A stretch of 64,000 nt of DNA from Dromaius novaehollandiae (lineage: Eukaryota > Chordata > Aves > Casuariiformes > Dromaiidae), in contig NC_088101.1 of NCBI RefSeq assembly GCF_036370855.1, positions 34,496,585 through 34,560,584 of the forward strand, read 5' to 3'. Below, piece by piece: positions 47,569-60,091 of the stretch. The notes beneath the pieces are model-generated. The model was not told the origin of the DNA. It did not search any database and was given only the letters and a program-made list of their open reading frames with translations. The position numbers and the translations under genes were made by a program. Position 1 is the first letter of the stretch, and the number at the start of each line of letters is the position of its first letter.

Positions 47569-48989
47569 CAAGCCAGTCTGTGAAGATTAAGCAGAGTTTT
47601 TTCTCAATTTTAATGTTTTACAAAAGCGGCCTAGAAAGGAAAAGCAATTTTCTGGTTTCGTTTCTTTGTGCGGTATGAAAGAACGCCAAACCTTTGTTGC
47701 CAATTTCTCTTTAGCATTTAAATGTATTTTTGCCTGCCCCGTTTTTCTTAAAGGCTTGGAAAACCGGAGAACTGGGAGGATTATTATATTAGATACCCGT
47801 ATGGAAAACTACAAACTAAATTGGGAAATGATTGTTATTAAGAGCGCTTAGCCTGCGTGGGGGTTTTTGTGCATTTTCCTCACCCCTTCGCTAGTTCATG
47901 GAGCGAAGAGCTGTCTCTGCTAAAGAGAGTGTGTTCCCCGGCTGCTCATCCACCACCGGAGACATTTCCCTGCCACCTTCCCGACGCCTCCAGGGAAGTC
48001 CAGGGAAAAGCAGATTTCACAGCCCTGATATTTCTGACTTTATGAAGACGGAAAGGCATTTCCAAGCTTTTGACATGTGTCTCAGGGAAGCAAAAAAAGG
48101 AGTAAACACGATCCTGTTTTCCCTCCTGTCACTTTTAAGAGTTCCTCCACCTCCAGCCCATGACCCTATTTATGGGCAGGAGAAGTCAAGGCAGACGAAG
48201 GCAGCACAAGCAGCCGTGCATTAAAGGACACCGTTAAGGTACAGGCCTGTGGGACAGATGACCTGGTGGTGACCACATGCAGGGTGTCCTGGGTGCTCGG
48301 AGACACATGAGAGGGAACGACACGGATCCAAGGAAAACAGGCAACGCTGCTCCCTCTGCCCATCCCATGACCCGGCCAGGCCCCCTCTCTGGGCAGCGTC
48401 GCTTTGCTAAATGTCCACACCCAAGCCAAGGCAGGGGCCACGGCTATATTTTCTGTGCCATCTTTCAGAAAGCAGGCTGTTTTTCATCTGCCAATTCACT
48501 CGTGAGTCACTGAGCAATGGGCAGGTTTCCCTCTTCGACGGTAACAGCCTCACAGTCGTGACCCAGGAATATTGATCGCGTTTCTGTAGCGCCCAAATTC
48601 GGTTCTTTTAATGGAGGTTTTGTTGCTGTTGTTTTTTGCAGCATACCGAGAATGTCTCTCTTAAAATATATCCAGCTTGTTTGGTACCATGGATGGCCTA
48701 TTTCTCTGGCAGTAAAATACCCACTCTGTCATCAGGCTCCGAGTTGAAATCAATCCAGAAATACAATGTTAGCCCAATAATGACCCGCTCCAGCGGGATA
48801 AATCACTGCTTACCTCACCAGGAGCGTACTGCGCACGGCACCCGCCGCCTGGCTGGGACCCGTCATTTCCCCTGAGCAAGGGCGGGTCTGCGGAGGGGGT
48901 GCTCCCTTCCCCTTCCCTTCCTGCGAGGGAGCGCACACCACCCCGCCCGCTCCCTCTTAAGTGCCTGTGGATACTCGATGCTCAGCGAC

Positions 48990-49260
48990 AAGGGTCACGT
49001 AATGGAGGCGATGCATCTTCAGTGAAGAAAAATGACAGTCAGAATGAGAAGACTAAACCAATTCATCACTTAATGCAGAGCATTAGCGTGCCGCAACCAC
49101 AGCATCACGCTGGGATTGATTACAAACAAGATGACACCTCCCCGTGGACTCTCTGCTATATTATTATAAATAAATACCCATTCATTCTGGGATCTGTGTT
49201 ACTGCAGAGGATAGATTATACCTCAGGTACACAGTAAATATCCCATTGAGTACAATGTCC
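48990..49260. promoter_or_regulatory. Candidate conserved non-coding block
   Basis: Non-repetitive sequence with CACTTAATGCAGAGCATTAG (ATTAATG-like and CATTAG cores facing each other), GGGATTGATTACAAAC, TATATTATTATAAATAAATA (MEF2/FOX-like AT core) and AGATTATACCTC. The arrangement resembles vertebrate developmental enhancers. No evidence beyond composition. Confidence 0.25.
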
Positions 49261-52200
49261 CTTCCTCGCCAGCAAATGAGTTTTGTCTCACATAATACAG
49301 TTTCATAAACAAGATAAGAGAACAGAGAAACACCAAGAGACAGGGACATGTGCAAAGACCTTGATTGATACTAAGGGGCTATTTCCATGAAGGACATGCT
49401 AAAAATCCAGTCACTCTTTATTACAGGCAGCTTGAGGGGGGAGGCAGCCGGGCAAGGCTTGTCCTTGCTCCCGAAAGGGAGGGAGCCCTAGCAGGCTTCC
49501 CAGATCCTCGGGACGTCACCGAGACCAAAGCAAGCCTCTTCGTTTTCAAACATCTAGCAGTTCATGCTCACCCGCTCTAATCAGTCAGGCTGCAGCATCC
49601 AGAAAAATAAAATAAAAGCAATTTAAAAAGCTGTGTGCTGAAAAGCAAGCAGCTGGCGACAAGCCTGGTTTGTATTTACCTCCTCGCCACCCCGCTCCCC
49701 ACTGAGCGCAGCCGGGCACCTCTGCTCCCTCCAGCCCAAGCAAGGTACCCATGCTTATGTATTTGGCCACGTCTTGGCAAGCACCAGAAAAGCTGTTAAA
49801 ACCAATGCTGTGCTGAATAACCGTTATCTATTGACCGTCTCTCTCTTATTTACCCTAGGGTTTTTAAGCACTCTGCCCGCAGGGCATAGCAAAAGTCCCA
49901 AGGTGCGTCACCTCCCTCTGCCACCAGCTCTGCTCTCCATGCCCACAGTTGGGTCGGGGCAAGGCAACTGCTGCAGCAGGAAGACTTCATCACTTCGCTG
50001 TTTGTGCATCTGCAAAAAGAAAAGCCTTCCTCCCTCCCTGTGCCGCTTGGCCTGCCCCAGGGGCTTTGCAAGGACTGCGGGTTATTTGTGCAATGCCCTG
50101 TCAGTCTCGCGCGGCTTGTGACAGCCACTGAAAGTCAAGTGACAAGGGGAAAAAAAATTAATGGCTTTTATTAGTCTCCACTCCATACATCAGGAAAGAG
50201 ATGACATCCACGCTAGGCCATCCTTATGCACAGAAATAGGCTGGGGGGAAAATGTCACCTCCGCTATCCACACGGTAATGAGCAAGACTAGGAGTGTTTT
50301 ATGCAACTGTGGTAATTACACCCCCGTCACCTTCCCGGCACCGCAGTGTCAAGGAGTTTGGTGGGGAAGGGGGGAACTTCTCTGAAAAATAAAAGCCTCT
50401 GCCTTCACAGCCATTTATTCTGCCTTAAAGCAGCTGGAGAGCTCGATGTTTTGCTTACATTTTGGTTGCCAAAGCCCAGCAGAGTCTGCGGGCGAGCTTT
50501 GCGAAAACAAACATATAGATAAAAAGCTGAAACACGAGTCCTGGAGCAGAAAAACAACACTAGTGGGTCCCTGACCCTCTGCTCACAACAGCAAGGCCGG
50601 CGTTCACCCGCGTGTGGACATGCCGCTCGCGCACCGATGCCTGCTCGCCCCACCGCGCCTGCCGGCGCCTCTCTCGCTCACGGGCACTGCCAGGACGTTT
50701 CCCACGGTCCTGGGCATTAACAGGAGCCCTCAGTGGGGGTCTTCCCTTTCGAAAGGCCTCAAGATGCTGGCATTAAGATATTGCCATTAGAAAGCTGTGA
50801 GAAATAAATAAAGCACCTTTGCCATGAACGGTCAAGCCGTGGGATTGGGAGTTTTTTTGTTTTGCCCTCCTATTCCTTTCATTGGCTGGGTTGCCAAAGG
50901 CAGAAAGTTAGCTGAAAAAAATTCCTCCCCAAGATCTAGTGTTTTGCACTTCCCTTGATGCTGGTGTCTTTTATCCCTCCTCCAAACCGAACACGTAAAA
51001 ATCGTCAAGACGCGTTTGATTTGGGATTTGTCAAAAAAAGAAAAATTCTCAAACTTTCCACATCCTTCATAAAATAAATAATAATTGTCCCATTTCACGG
51101 AAAAGGAGGCTGAAGAATAGCAAACAAATCAGATGCCACTAGCACTAGCTTGGCAGAAAAGCTGAGGAAATGATCCAGGTTCTCAGCTAAGGAAGTCCGT
51201 GCCTTGCTGTCTCTCCCCTGTCCCCGGGGAGGCTTCACATATGCAGGAGAAGAGCTCTGAAAAGAAACGGTACTGTTTGCTAATGTTGGTAGCAGAATAT
51301 AAAGCAGAAACAAAAGCAGTAGTTTTCTTCCCCTCTTCATCCTCTCCTTTTTATTTTTTCCTTCTCTTCACTAGCAGAGAAACACTAAACTGCACAAACG
51401 CAGCAGAAGTGAAGATAATCAGGCAATTTTCCATCTCCAGTCAAAATGGTAAATTTCCTTTTGATTATAAATTCCAAATAAAATGAACATTGCTCTGTTT
51501 CCTTTGAACGTTTTACAAAAAGCAGTTGCCGTTTCCCAGTTGTGCCTGCTGGCTCCCTCCCTATACATTATTTTCACTCGAGGCCTTTCTGGGCATGTTT
51601 CATAAAAGCATTAACTGATATTTATCCAACACGGCGCTGCTCTTTCCATTTCTCCTTTGGTTTAATAGAACCCTATAGATAGTGGTGAGAAAGATTTTTT
51701 AAGCCATCGCGTGGTTTCAACTATCCTCAGTTTCATTTCACCATTCACGGGAATCCTGTTACGGAAAGATGAGGCGTAAAACCCGGTGCCGGGTCCCGGG
51801 AGCCCCGCTTCGGGCCCCCCGCGCAGGGCACGTCCCGCCGCTCTGCGGGACTCCACCTGCCCCCACCAAAACCAAAGCGGGAAGAAGAGACGAGCTCAGA
51901 GCCGTCACGGCTCTTTGAACTATTACAGTAAGGCCGGCTGTGTCTCTTTTACACCAGTGAAAGCGGAAAAAGAAAAACTGGGGTTTATAAAAGGAGTTTC
52001 AGTGGCAGGCTGGAGTCAGACAGCTGATTTTCATTGCTGGGTCGGGGCTGGTAGGTCGCCTGGAAAATGTGATGTCTGTACCCAGGGATTGCCCGGGAAG
52101 GAAGGGAAGGAGGAAACGGCAGTATTTTCTTTAAAAAACACACCCAGCCCAGGCAACATTTCTGCTAAAATGCCCTATAACAGAGAGTCACACATATGCA

Positions 52201-52434
52201 GCATTGCCAGCGATTTGGGACTTGACTGCAGTATGAATTTGTTATGCTTTGACCAACCTCTGGCTCCCAATCCGACCCCCTTGGCTTAACGAAGTACTGC
52301 AAGGCAGGTGAGTCACGGGAGTTCGGGGAGCCCGCGCTGTCTGCGTGGCTTCACTGGCTCTCGTCCCCAAGGTTTGCATTAGATCAAGACTTTTGCTCAT
52401 ATTCTAGTAAAGAGAAAATAAGATATAACTGCAC

Positions 52435-52600
52435 TTCATCACTAGGTCTCAAAGCGTTACCCCGAGGGAGTCAGTACCTGTCCCCCCATTTCCCTGAAGA
52501 GGGAGCAGAGGCACCCAAAAGCTAAATAGTGTCACACGCGAAAGCGTAGACCTGGGAAGGCAATTCAAGCACCAGGGGTCCTGTCCAAAGCCCTGTAAGG
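52435..52600 (-). mobile_element. Ancient MIR/L3-type retroposon fragment
   Basis: GGTCTCAAAGCGTTACCCCG (family GATCTCAAAGCGCTTTACAAAG), GGAGTCAGTACCTGTCCCCC, CATTTCCCTGAAGAGGGAGC with AGAGGCACCCA (family CATTTTACAGATGGGGAAACTGAGGCAC), AGTGTCACACGCG, AGACCTGGGAAGGCAATTCA and CAGGGGTCCTG (family CCCAGGAGTCCTG) occur in the expected order. This is among the clearest relics in the window. Confidence 0.65.
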
Positions 52601-52613
52601 GCAGGACCCCCTG
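52573..52613. repeat. Imperfect hairpin, 11-bp arms
   Basis: CAGGGGTCCTG pairs with CAGGACCCCCTG, leaving one extra C as a bulge, around an 18-base loop that itself contains AGCCC/AGGGC complementarity. It overlaps the right edge of the ancient retroposon fragment. It is too short to be called a microRNA precursor. Confidence 0.8.
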
Positions 52614-52939
52614 TTACATTTGAATCGAGGTGTCAGTGCTGCCCGTTTCCAAATTTTACGGTCTTCAGATGCCGGGGGATCAAAGGGAGGTAGGCGAGAC
52701 CAGCTGACCGCCCTTCCTATTTATGCTAGCAAATTCCAAAGTCGCGAGAAAATAGTGAGCCAAGCGCTTAAAAACACAAAAAATGCCACAAAAGGTAAAA
52801 TAAAGGCAGATCTGGCACTGACGCCACATTTCTATGCTCCATTGCCTGCCAGACTGAAAAGAAGCAATATTCCCAGCATAGCAAAGTACAGCTCTCGACT
52901 CTCTCTTCCAAGCTAAAATCTTCAAGGAAGCAAATTCTA

Positions 52940-53270
52940 TAATTCAGAGGACATCTGCGATGCTAAAACCCACAACAGAATGTAAATAACAGCAGCAAAA
53001 GCCAGACTTGCCTTGTTATCAACATCGCCTAAAGCACTGTTTATTAGTGCCATAACTAGCTGGCTGAAGCATCCTTCCAATTGATTAAAAACCTGGAAGA
53101 ACAAGAGGAGGAAAAAATGGCATTACGCCATGCAAGAAATGTTTATTCTTTACAGATGACACAACACAAACGTGGGGCTAAGGTAGCCAGCAGAAACTGC
53201 CTGTTGCACACATTTCTTCATATTCTCTTCATCCTGACAGCTTAATTAAAGGGTTAATTAAAAATCTCCA
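52940..53270. promoter_or_regulatory. Candidate conserved non-coding block with paired TTAATTAAA
   Basis: The block ends in two identical TTAATTAAA sites (53242-53250 and 53254-53262) separated by GGG, so their starts are 12 bases apart, about one helical turn. TAATTA is the core of LIM- and paired-class homeodomains. Further left are TTGTTATC, ATTGATTAAAA and similar AT-rich cores. Enhancer function is inferred from motif spacing only. Confidence 0.3.
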
Positions 53271-53769
53271 CAACACAGATGAGGAAAGATTTTCTGAAAA
53301 AGCTCAGGAAAATAGATGAAAATTATTGCTCTGTCATGGTCAGAGGGCTTTTCTATTATTTGCTATCATTTTCAGTTTGTGACACTAGAGAAAGAACATT
53401 AAAACACAGTCAGTCCTACCACCTGCACTGTGCAGAAAGGAGAAGAGGACAGCCAGGATGACAAGCCAGTTTGCAATCCAGCGGCACACCTGCCTAAACC
53501 CTGGCTGCCAAAGAGGACAGGCAAAGGGAAGCTTGCCAGCATCCCTGCTCTCCTTTCTCTCAAAAGGCTCTGAGGGGTTTCATTTTACCAAGCAGCACTG
53601 AGTGTCTCTTGCAAACTGTAGGGAGATAGGGATGGGGTAAACCTTCTTATTCGGAAGTAATTGAAAATATGTTTTTCAGTCACTTACCCACCCTCTCCAA
53701 ATAGCTTTTTTTTTTCCTCATTTAATCATCCGTTCCAGCAGCTTCTGATAGTCTTTGTACAGAGTGACA

Positions 53770-54660
53770 TCTAGCGAATGCAAACCGAACCTCTCCACGC
53801 ACCGGGCTGCACCTGCGAGAGGAGACAGGCGTTCGGAAACACTGCGACGCAGATTTCCAGGGGTCGCTTGCAAACGCGGTCGCACACAGTCCAGCAGAAA
53901 CGCGCTTATTCTAGCAACAAAACAGGGCTTGCAAGGTACTGGGCTTCGTTTGTCTGGGAACCCTCTCCAAGGCAGGGCTCAGCCCGGGGGGCACCTCTGC
54001 CTGCAGGAGAGGCTGCCAAGCGCGGGCGGCAGGCTGGCAGTGCCGGGCAGGAGGCGACGCTCGCCGCCCAGCGCGGGCATCCTCGCCTTGGTGTCCCCGC
54101 GTGCAGCTCTCGCGGTGCCAAAGCGCTCCGTGCTAACCCTTTGCAGTTAAAGGAGATCGATCGGCTTGCAGCCATGGAGGAAGGACAGCAGGAAGGGGGA
54201 GTTCGCTGCACGGAGAGGAGCTCTGACAGAAGAAGAAAGGGACAGGCCCAAAGAGAGCGAAACGGCAGCTCTTCGGGGAGCCGGCCTCGCTGCTCATTCA
54301 CTACTACAAAATAAAGCGAACGATACTAAAATGAGAGTGAAGGATTGATGAAACGCGCCTCGCCGTCTCTGACTGTAGTGCAAACAGAAACGTGTTGGCC
54401 GCGCGCACAGGCGAGCGGTGTCGGGGCAGCGCTGCTGAAGGACCACAGCTGCCGGCCGCTTCCCACCGAGCTGGAGGAACCCGGGCCCTGGCCCATCGAG
54501 AGGAGCTGAGCAGCCCATACCCGCGCCGCACGTCCTCCCCAAGCAGCCTGCTGCGTGGGCAGCCGTGGAAGAGAGAATAAAATAAAAAACTGCAGCACGA
54601 GCTGTCTGCAGCCTGGCGTGGGCCGGCTTTCCCGCGACGCAGGCTCCCGGCCACCCCTGA
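53770..54660. other. CpG island (largest in window)
   Basis: About 890 bp with sustained high GC and CpG. I counted 17 CpG in 54021-54130 alone and many more at 53800-53900 and 54360-54540. Open frames of 116-178 codons overlap on both strands and in several registers, the usual result of few stop codons in GC-rich DNA; none shows a known domain. Size and density fit a vertebrate promoter island. A transcript start in either direction, a non-coding RNA, or an orphan island are all possible; the gene it might serve is not in view. Confidence 0.6.
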
Positions 54661-57619
54661 GGTGGGGAGCAGCAGGTTGTCCTCCCGCGTCTGCAGAGAG
54701 ACTCAAACCCCTCCTGCAGGGAGCAGGACCCGCAAAGTATTGGTGCCAGAGAAAATACTGATGCCAAAGAAAGCTATTTTTTTGCTCCCTGTTCAATCAC
54801 TGGTTATTTTGCAAGCGATATCCAGCTAACTGGCACCATCCCTGTGTCCGCAATAGCTCCTCTGCATCCCGCGGGGGGTACAAGCTCAGCTGTGACTCCT
54901 CGGGCGAAGGAGAGCTGCCTGCAGGGCGGCCAAAGCGAGCGCTGGCTCCTTCAGGCCGGCTCTCCCCCCAGGCAGCCCCAGCAGGGCATTTCCCCAGCAG
55001 CAGGGCAAAGATCTGCAGGACGCAGCACCGGGACAGTGGACACCGAACAAGCGATATCCCAAACAAAAAGCGCAGTCACCCAAAATCATCAACTCGTTTT
55101 GGATTATCACATCTACGTGGTGTTCATTTCTTTCTTAATGGAGAGTGACCTGCTGCAGCGTTCCCCATCTACCTCAGTGGAGGCTGCTGAACGGCGTAGA
55201 TACAATTTGGTGGAAAATTCATAGCCCTTTTTAATGAAGGTCTGCTGGAAGAGGGGTGCCGAGCTGAGAAGCTCCTCTAGCAGCCGGGCTGCACCTCCCC
55301 AGGCTGCTGCAGCACCAGCCAGCTGGGTCCAGAGGCCACGAAAGCCAGTCAGCACCGGCTCATGCACCGAACGCTCCGAAAAATCCTTCACGTTTTGAAC
55401 CTGCGCCGGTCTCAGCAGAGCAACATGGGATTTCCTCCCATGCAGGCAAGCTCCAAAGTCCAAGCTGGGAAGTGATGTGCAACAAAACACACAAAACGCA
55501 GCACGCAGGGAGAAACACCTTCTTCAACCTAAACATCCTCCAGTTTCAGTATCATTCGCAGCAATGATCAGCACAGCATTTTCACAGAGGAGGGTGGCTC
55601 TCAGGCTGATAGTGTCCCTTTAATGTAGCCTCAGACTGCGTTTACTTTTCAGTCAAATCCCACTGTTTTCCAGGCAAGGAAAAATGTGCATAGCCTGACT
55701 TTTCACAGGCAGGGACAGCTAAGCTCCCTGTCCAACACCTCATTCAATCAAGGTGACAGCAAAAGATGATAAGGTTTCTTTCAAGAGGAAAGGAGCCGTT
55801 GTAACCTACAGTGACATCAAAATGCTGTTTCCTCAGTATAATCAAGCTGTCCTTTCCTAGACTTTACTAGAAAAGTCAGTATTGTAGGTGTAGCAGATGT
55901 TGGGACACGGTTCGGTCAGCTGTGCGGGGTTTGGCTCAGTGCCCATGTCGGTGTTTGCCACACAGACCTGGGATTTGTAGTCCTCCAAGTGGGAACTTTC
56001 CACTCTCCAGGACCCAGCCCAGGGGAGGAGAAATGGGCTTAACCAAGAACAAGGTCCTGTTTCCTCAAGGCAGACTAGGTGAAGGGCTCTTCGCAACGCA
56101 GGCTCCTACTCTCACACGAGAGACGAGCTGTTCAAAACTGCCCCTGGCCTATGCAATATACAGAAACCCTCAAATTACCCCAAAATATTCACACTTTTCT
56201 TTTGAATACCACATTCTTGAATCTACCCTATGACTCTTTTCCTACCTCTCCTTGTCAGCGAGTAGGTACGTAATTACTTCATATTGAAAAGTCGATGCAG
56301 AAATGTCACATAAACATATATCTCTTCTTGGCCTAGGAGCTTTAACCAGACCTCGAAACGGTCTCAGGCAACTCACCAACATTTTTATCACACTGTCAAG
56401 AGATAAAATGATAAAAATAGTATAATTTCAATCTTTCTGCCACCTTGCAGCATCCCTCTATCTTCGGTCAGCTCTGTCAGTGACTTGCGTCCGAGCTGCT
56501 TCCTCAAGTATCTCATCATCGTACGTGCAAGATGGAGGGGGCTCCTGTCGCTTGTCGGCTGGGAAAGCTACGTCTGGGCTTTCTGGATGCTGCAGCGACA
56601 GGCTGCAGGGACACACCTAAACTGGGGAGTTAAAACACTGAAACAGACAGGCTCAAACGAAGTCAGGTGGAGATCCACATAAAGCAACGGAGGGATTTCC
56701 CTTAAAGCCAGACGGGCTAAGAAGCGCCATGCTTTCGCATTGCAGGAATCGCTGTCTGACTTTGCCCTTCTCTATAAATTCTGTTCTGGACTTACAGCAA
56801 ATGAAAGTCTATTGCTGAGAGGCCACATAAATCTCGTAATATCCTTGAGATAAAGAGGTAAAATTAGAATTTCTTTCAAAGAAAGAAACGAGAAGATAAT
56901 GAATTCAGAAAAGCCAGCTGCTCTCTGAGAAAAATGACAGCAGTTTCACCCAAACTTAAGATGGTATGTGCAAAGGAAAGAATGTTTTGGTGAAAATAAA
57001 TCAGGAAGAAAGCTGCTGGCTGGAGTCTGAGAAAGAAACTCAAATAGGAAGAAACCGGGAGTGACGAGGACCTGAAGACCTTTCCATGTCTCATAAATCT
57101 GTTCTGGAACTACAAAATCTATCTATAATTAAGTTCATTTTGATGCATTACAAATTGGCAATTCACAGAGGAGTTTGCTATTCAATAAATAGAACATGTT
57201 GTAGGGCACAAAATTTATTTTAAATACAGTCTAGGTGACATTTTCCATCGCTTGCTTACATTACTTATGCAGAGCAACCATTCTGGCACGCTTCTGGCCA
57301 GATAAGATACCCAGCTGACCACTTGGGAAGTTACTTGCTACTGACCATTGCATGACCAGTGCCTAATTAAAATTTGAAATCTCAGGCTTTGACGTATCAA
57401 AAGTGCTGGATGGCAGAGCCAGAGGCCAGTTACACACCATATAGTGCCCGACAGGACGCCAGAGCAAACTGCAAAGCCTCCCCCCGGCAGGTCCTGTGGG
57501 ACCGCAGCAAGGACCCTCTTGGGTCTGACATGCTGCTCTGGGAGATGGTCACCCTCAACGCCACGCACTTCGCAAGGCAAGTCCTGCCTGCCCCAATTTT
57601 AGACAACGCCGAGGACGTA

Positions 57620-57990
57620 TTTGTCTTTCTTAGAAGCAGGGAAGACTCCCGGCTCCTCGGCAGAGTAAACGAATGTAAATATCGTCACTGCGGGTCAAGG
57701 ACCTGACTGTGTTTGGTGGCAGAGCAGGGCGTTGGGCCAGGGCTGAGAAGGATCCCGGAGAGCCGGCATGCGACCCCGTTGCGTAAGCTGGTGCTCGGCG
57801 CTTGCACAACCTGGCGGGACCAGCACGCTCGGCTGGCAGAGGCAGGGGCAAGGTTTAACCCTGCCCCGGGGCCGGGTCCTGCCTCCGAAGCAGCCCAATC
57901 GGGGCCACCCCGACCACGCACACCCCCGGGGGAACAAGTCCAAAGCCCACTTGGCTCCAAGCACCGCCGTTCGAGCCCCTCTGCAATCAC
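57620..57990. other. GC-rich, CpG-containing patch
   Basis: GC content rises and CpG are frequent (CCCGGAGAGCCGGCATGCGA, GCTCGGCGC, CACGCTCGGC). Frames of 73-139 codons on both strands are Pro/Ala/Arg-rich and compositional. It may be a weak CpG island. Confidence 0.4.
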
Positions 57991-60091
57991 AGATTTACCG
58001 GCTGGAAATTGCTGATTTTTGCTGAAATGCCAAGGTGCCCTGAAACTGAGGAAACAAAGCATGGAGAAGTTGTACTTATTTCCTAACAGGAACATTAACA
58101 CCATTTTACCCGAGGACTGCAGTGCTGGGCCAAGGATTTTTCAGTATTTCCATGTCAAAGGCAACAGTTCTTTGCCATTACCCACCACTTCCCTTTTCAA
58201 GCAGAGCCCATAGACTAGCAACGTAGCTCAGTACATAAATATTCTGTCTGTGATTTGCAGAGCAGCTTCCAGAAGTTTTTCGGTTAGGAAAACTTTGGGA
58301 CTCTGACTTAAAACTGCTTAAATGAAGGAGGTATAAGTATTGTGCCCCTGCCACTGGAAAATAGCTGGGCCTGGTCAAATAAGATTTGAAACAGGACACT
58401 GGATGATCACAAGGGCTTCAACAGGCGGCCTGCGAGATGGTGGAGTTCCCGGAGGGTCCCTCACTATTGCACTTCACCTCTCGGTCGCAAGCCTGCTAAC
58501 GAGCAACACAACCTAAGCAAGCAACACGCACAACAAGATACCCAACGCCACGGGCGTGTTGGGGGCCACACCACAGTCAATAGGCAGGGATGCTCAAATC
58601 TAACACCAGGCAGAGATGCTCCACCACACAACGCAGCTACGTAAGGGCAAGAGCGGTCAGCAAGTCCCTTTGCTGCCCCTCAGCAACACCAGGGTAAAGC
58701 TTTATGGCAAAACTCATAACCGGACAAAAACCAAGAGCTGAAGCTCTCTGGCATGGTCCTTCTCTCTCTCCTGCTCTCCTCCCAGTTCAGGCTCATCTTT
58801 CTGGCAAGCTGTAATTTCAGCCCCTACTTTGAGGTTGTTTTCTCAGTGCAAAAATCACATACATGGCTCTGCAATCTGTTGAAAGTGGGAGGAAAAGTGG
58901 ATCACAGCCAGAGCTCCCTGAGAAAGCAAACATGAGGAGAGGAGAGGGTAGAAAGAAATCCCTCTGCACAGCCTGTCCCTGAAATTGGTGCTTCCTCCAA
59001 TGCAGTGGAATTGGGCTAAACCGATCTGGCACCGTCCTACTTTCGCCTGCTTCCTTTTGTCCAGGAGGTTCACGCTGCTCCTAACAGAGATCTATTTTCA
59101 CCTTGAATGGGAAGGTAGAAGAAGAAGAAGGTACCCAGCGCCCAGAAGACTCTCCTGATGTTGGCCTAGAAAATCCTCAGCCTCTTCATACCTCCAAAGC
59201 GGTCACCGGGAAAGAGCCTAAATCTGCCATACCTCGGAGTATGCGGTAAAGAGCAGTGGACACAGATGGCTCCCGAGCGTGGAGCAGGGAGGGCCCCACC
59301 GCCAGCTGCAGCGCGTGATGCTACCAGGCAGCCCCAGCCCCTCTCCTCCCACCTCTAATCCCCAAGCGCCGAAGTGCCTCACCGCTGGGAGCTCAGACGC
59401 GCCCCAGAGCCAGCACCTCCACAGTCTGGGCTCTGCAACGAAAAGCATCAGCCAAAATCCCCTTTGCCCAAATCCCAAACTTGTCATGGCTCTACCTCTG
59501 CCTGCCTCCCATTTGTCTCCTGCTGCAGGTGGAGTCAAGTGGGCCTCTCCTGCACCACCTGACCAGCAGTAATGGGGACGTAACCCTACGAAGGGCTCCA
59601 GTATCGGCCGAGGCATCGGGCTGACGTGACAATCCTGCCATGCCTTGCAGAGCCTGGCCTTCCTGGAGTCCTCTAAAAATCATGTCACCAGCTGATAACT
59701 GTTCAAAAGCTAATACCAGAATGCTAACGGTCATATTAACAGCCTAAATGGACGACGTGCCCATTTCTGTCCCTCCGAAGAGACACTAAGGATCGAATGG
59801 AAATATTTTATGCCATGTCTTAAAATGAAAATGAATTATGTTCCCATTCCTCAGCAGCAGGCCGGCGCGGCAGCCAGAGTGGCTGCACTGGCTCTAAGAG
59901 CAACTCACACGTTAACTCCCTTCAACACTACTGTACCAGCATGGTAAAAGGAAATTAAAGTGGCTTTGCCCCAAGAAGCTGGGTAGCAAGTCTTCACAGC
60001 ATGAAAACTTGTTCCAGAAGTTAACAGTGGCAGAAAGGAGATTCAGGGAGCTACCTGGCAGGCCTGTCCAAAAGCTAACTGCCATACCCAT

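Larger units (their letters stand above)
47569..53769. other. Non-coding stretch, no gene seen
   Basis: No coding region is supported. CpG-richer patches lie at 48790-48960, 50570-50720 and 51775-51860. Open frames up to 167 codons (51786-52289) have no recognisable domains. The rest is complex non-coding DNA with enhancer-like blocks at 48990-49260 and 52940-53270 and one old retroposon fragment (52435-52600). Confidence 0.65.

Noticed and set aside
53778..54314. 178-codon plus-strand frame and 131-157-codon minus-strand frames
   Set aside because: All overlap the CpG island in several registers at once, have Ala/Arg/Gly/Ser-rich composition and no recognisable domain; compositional shadows.
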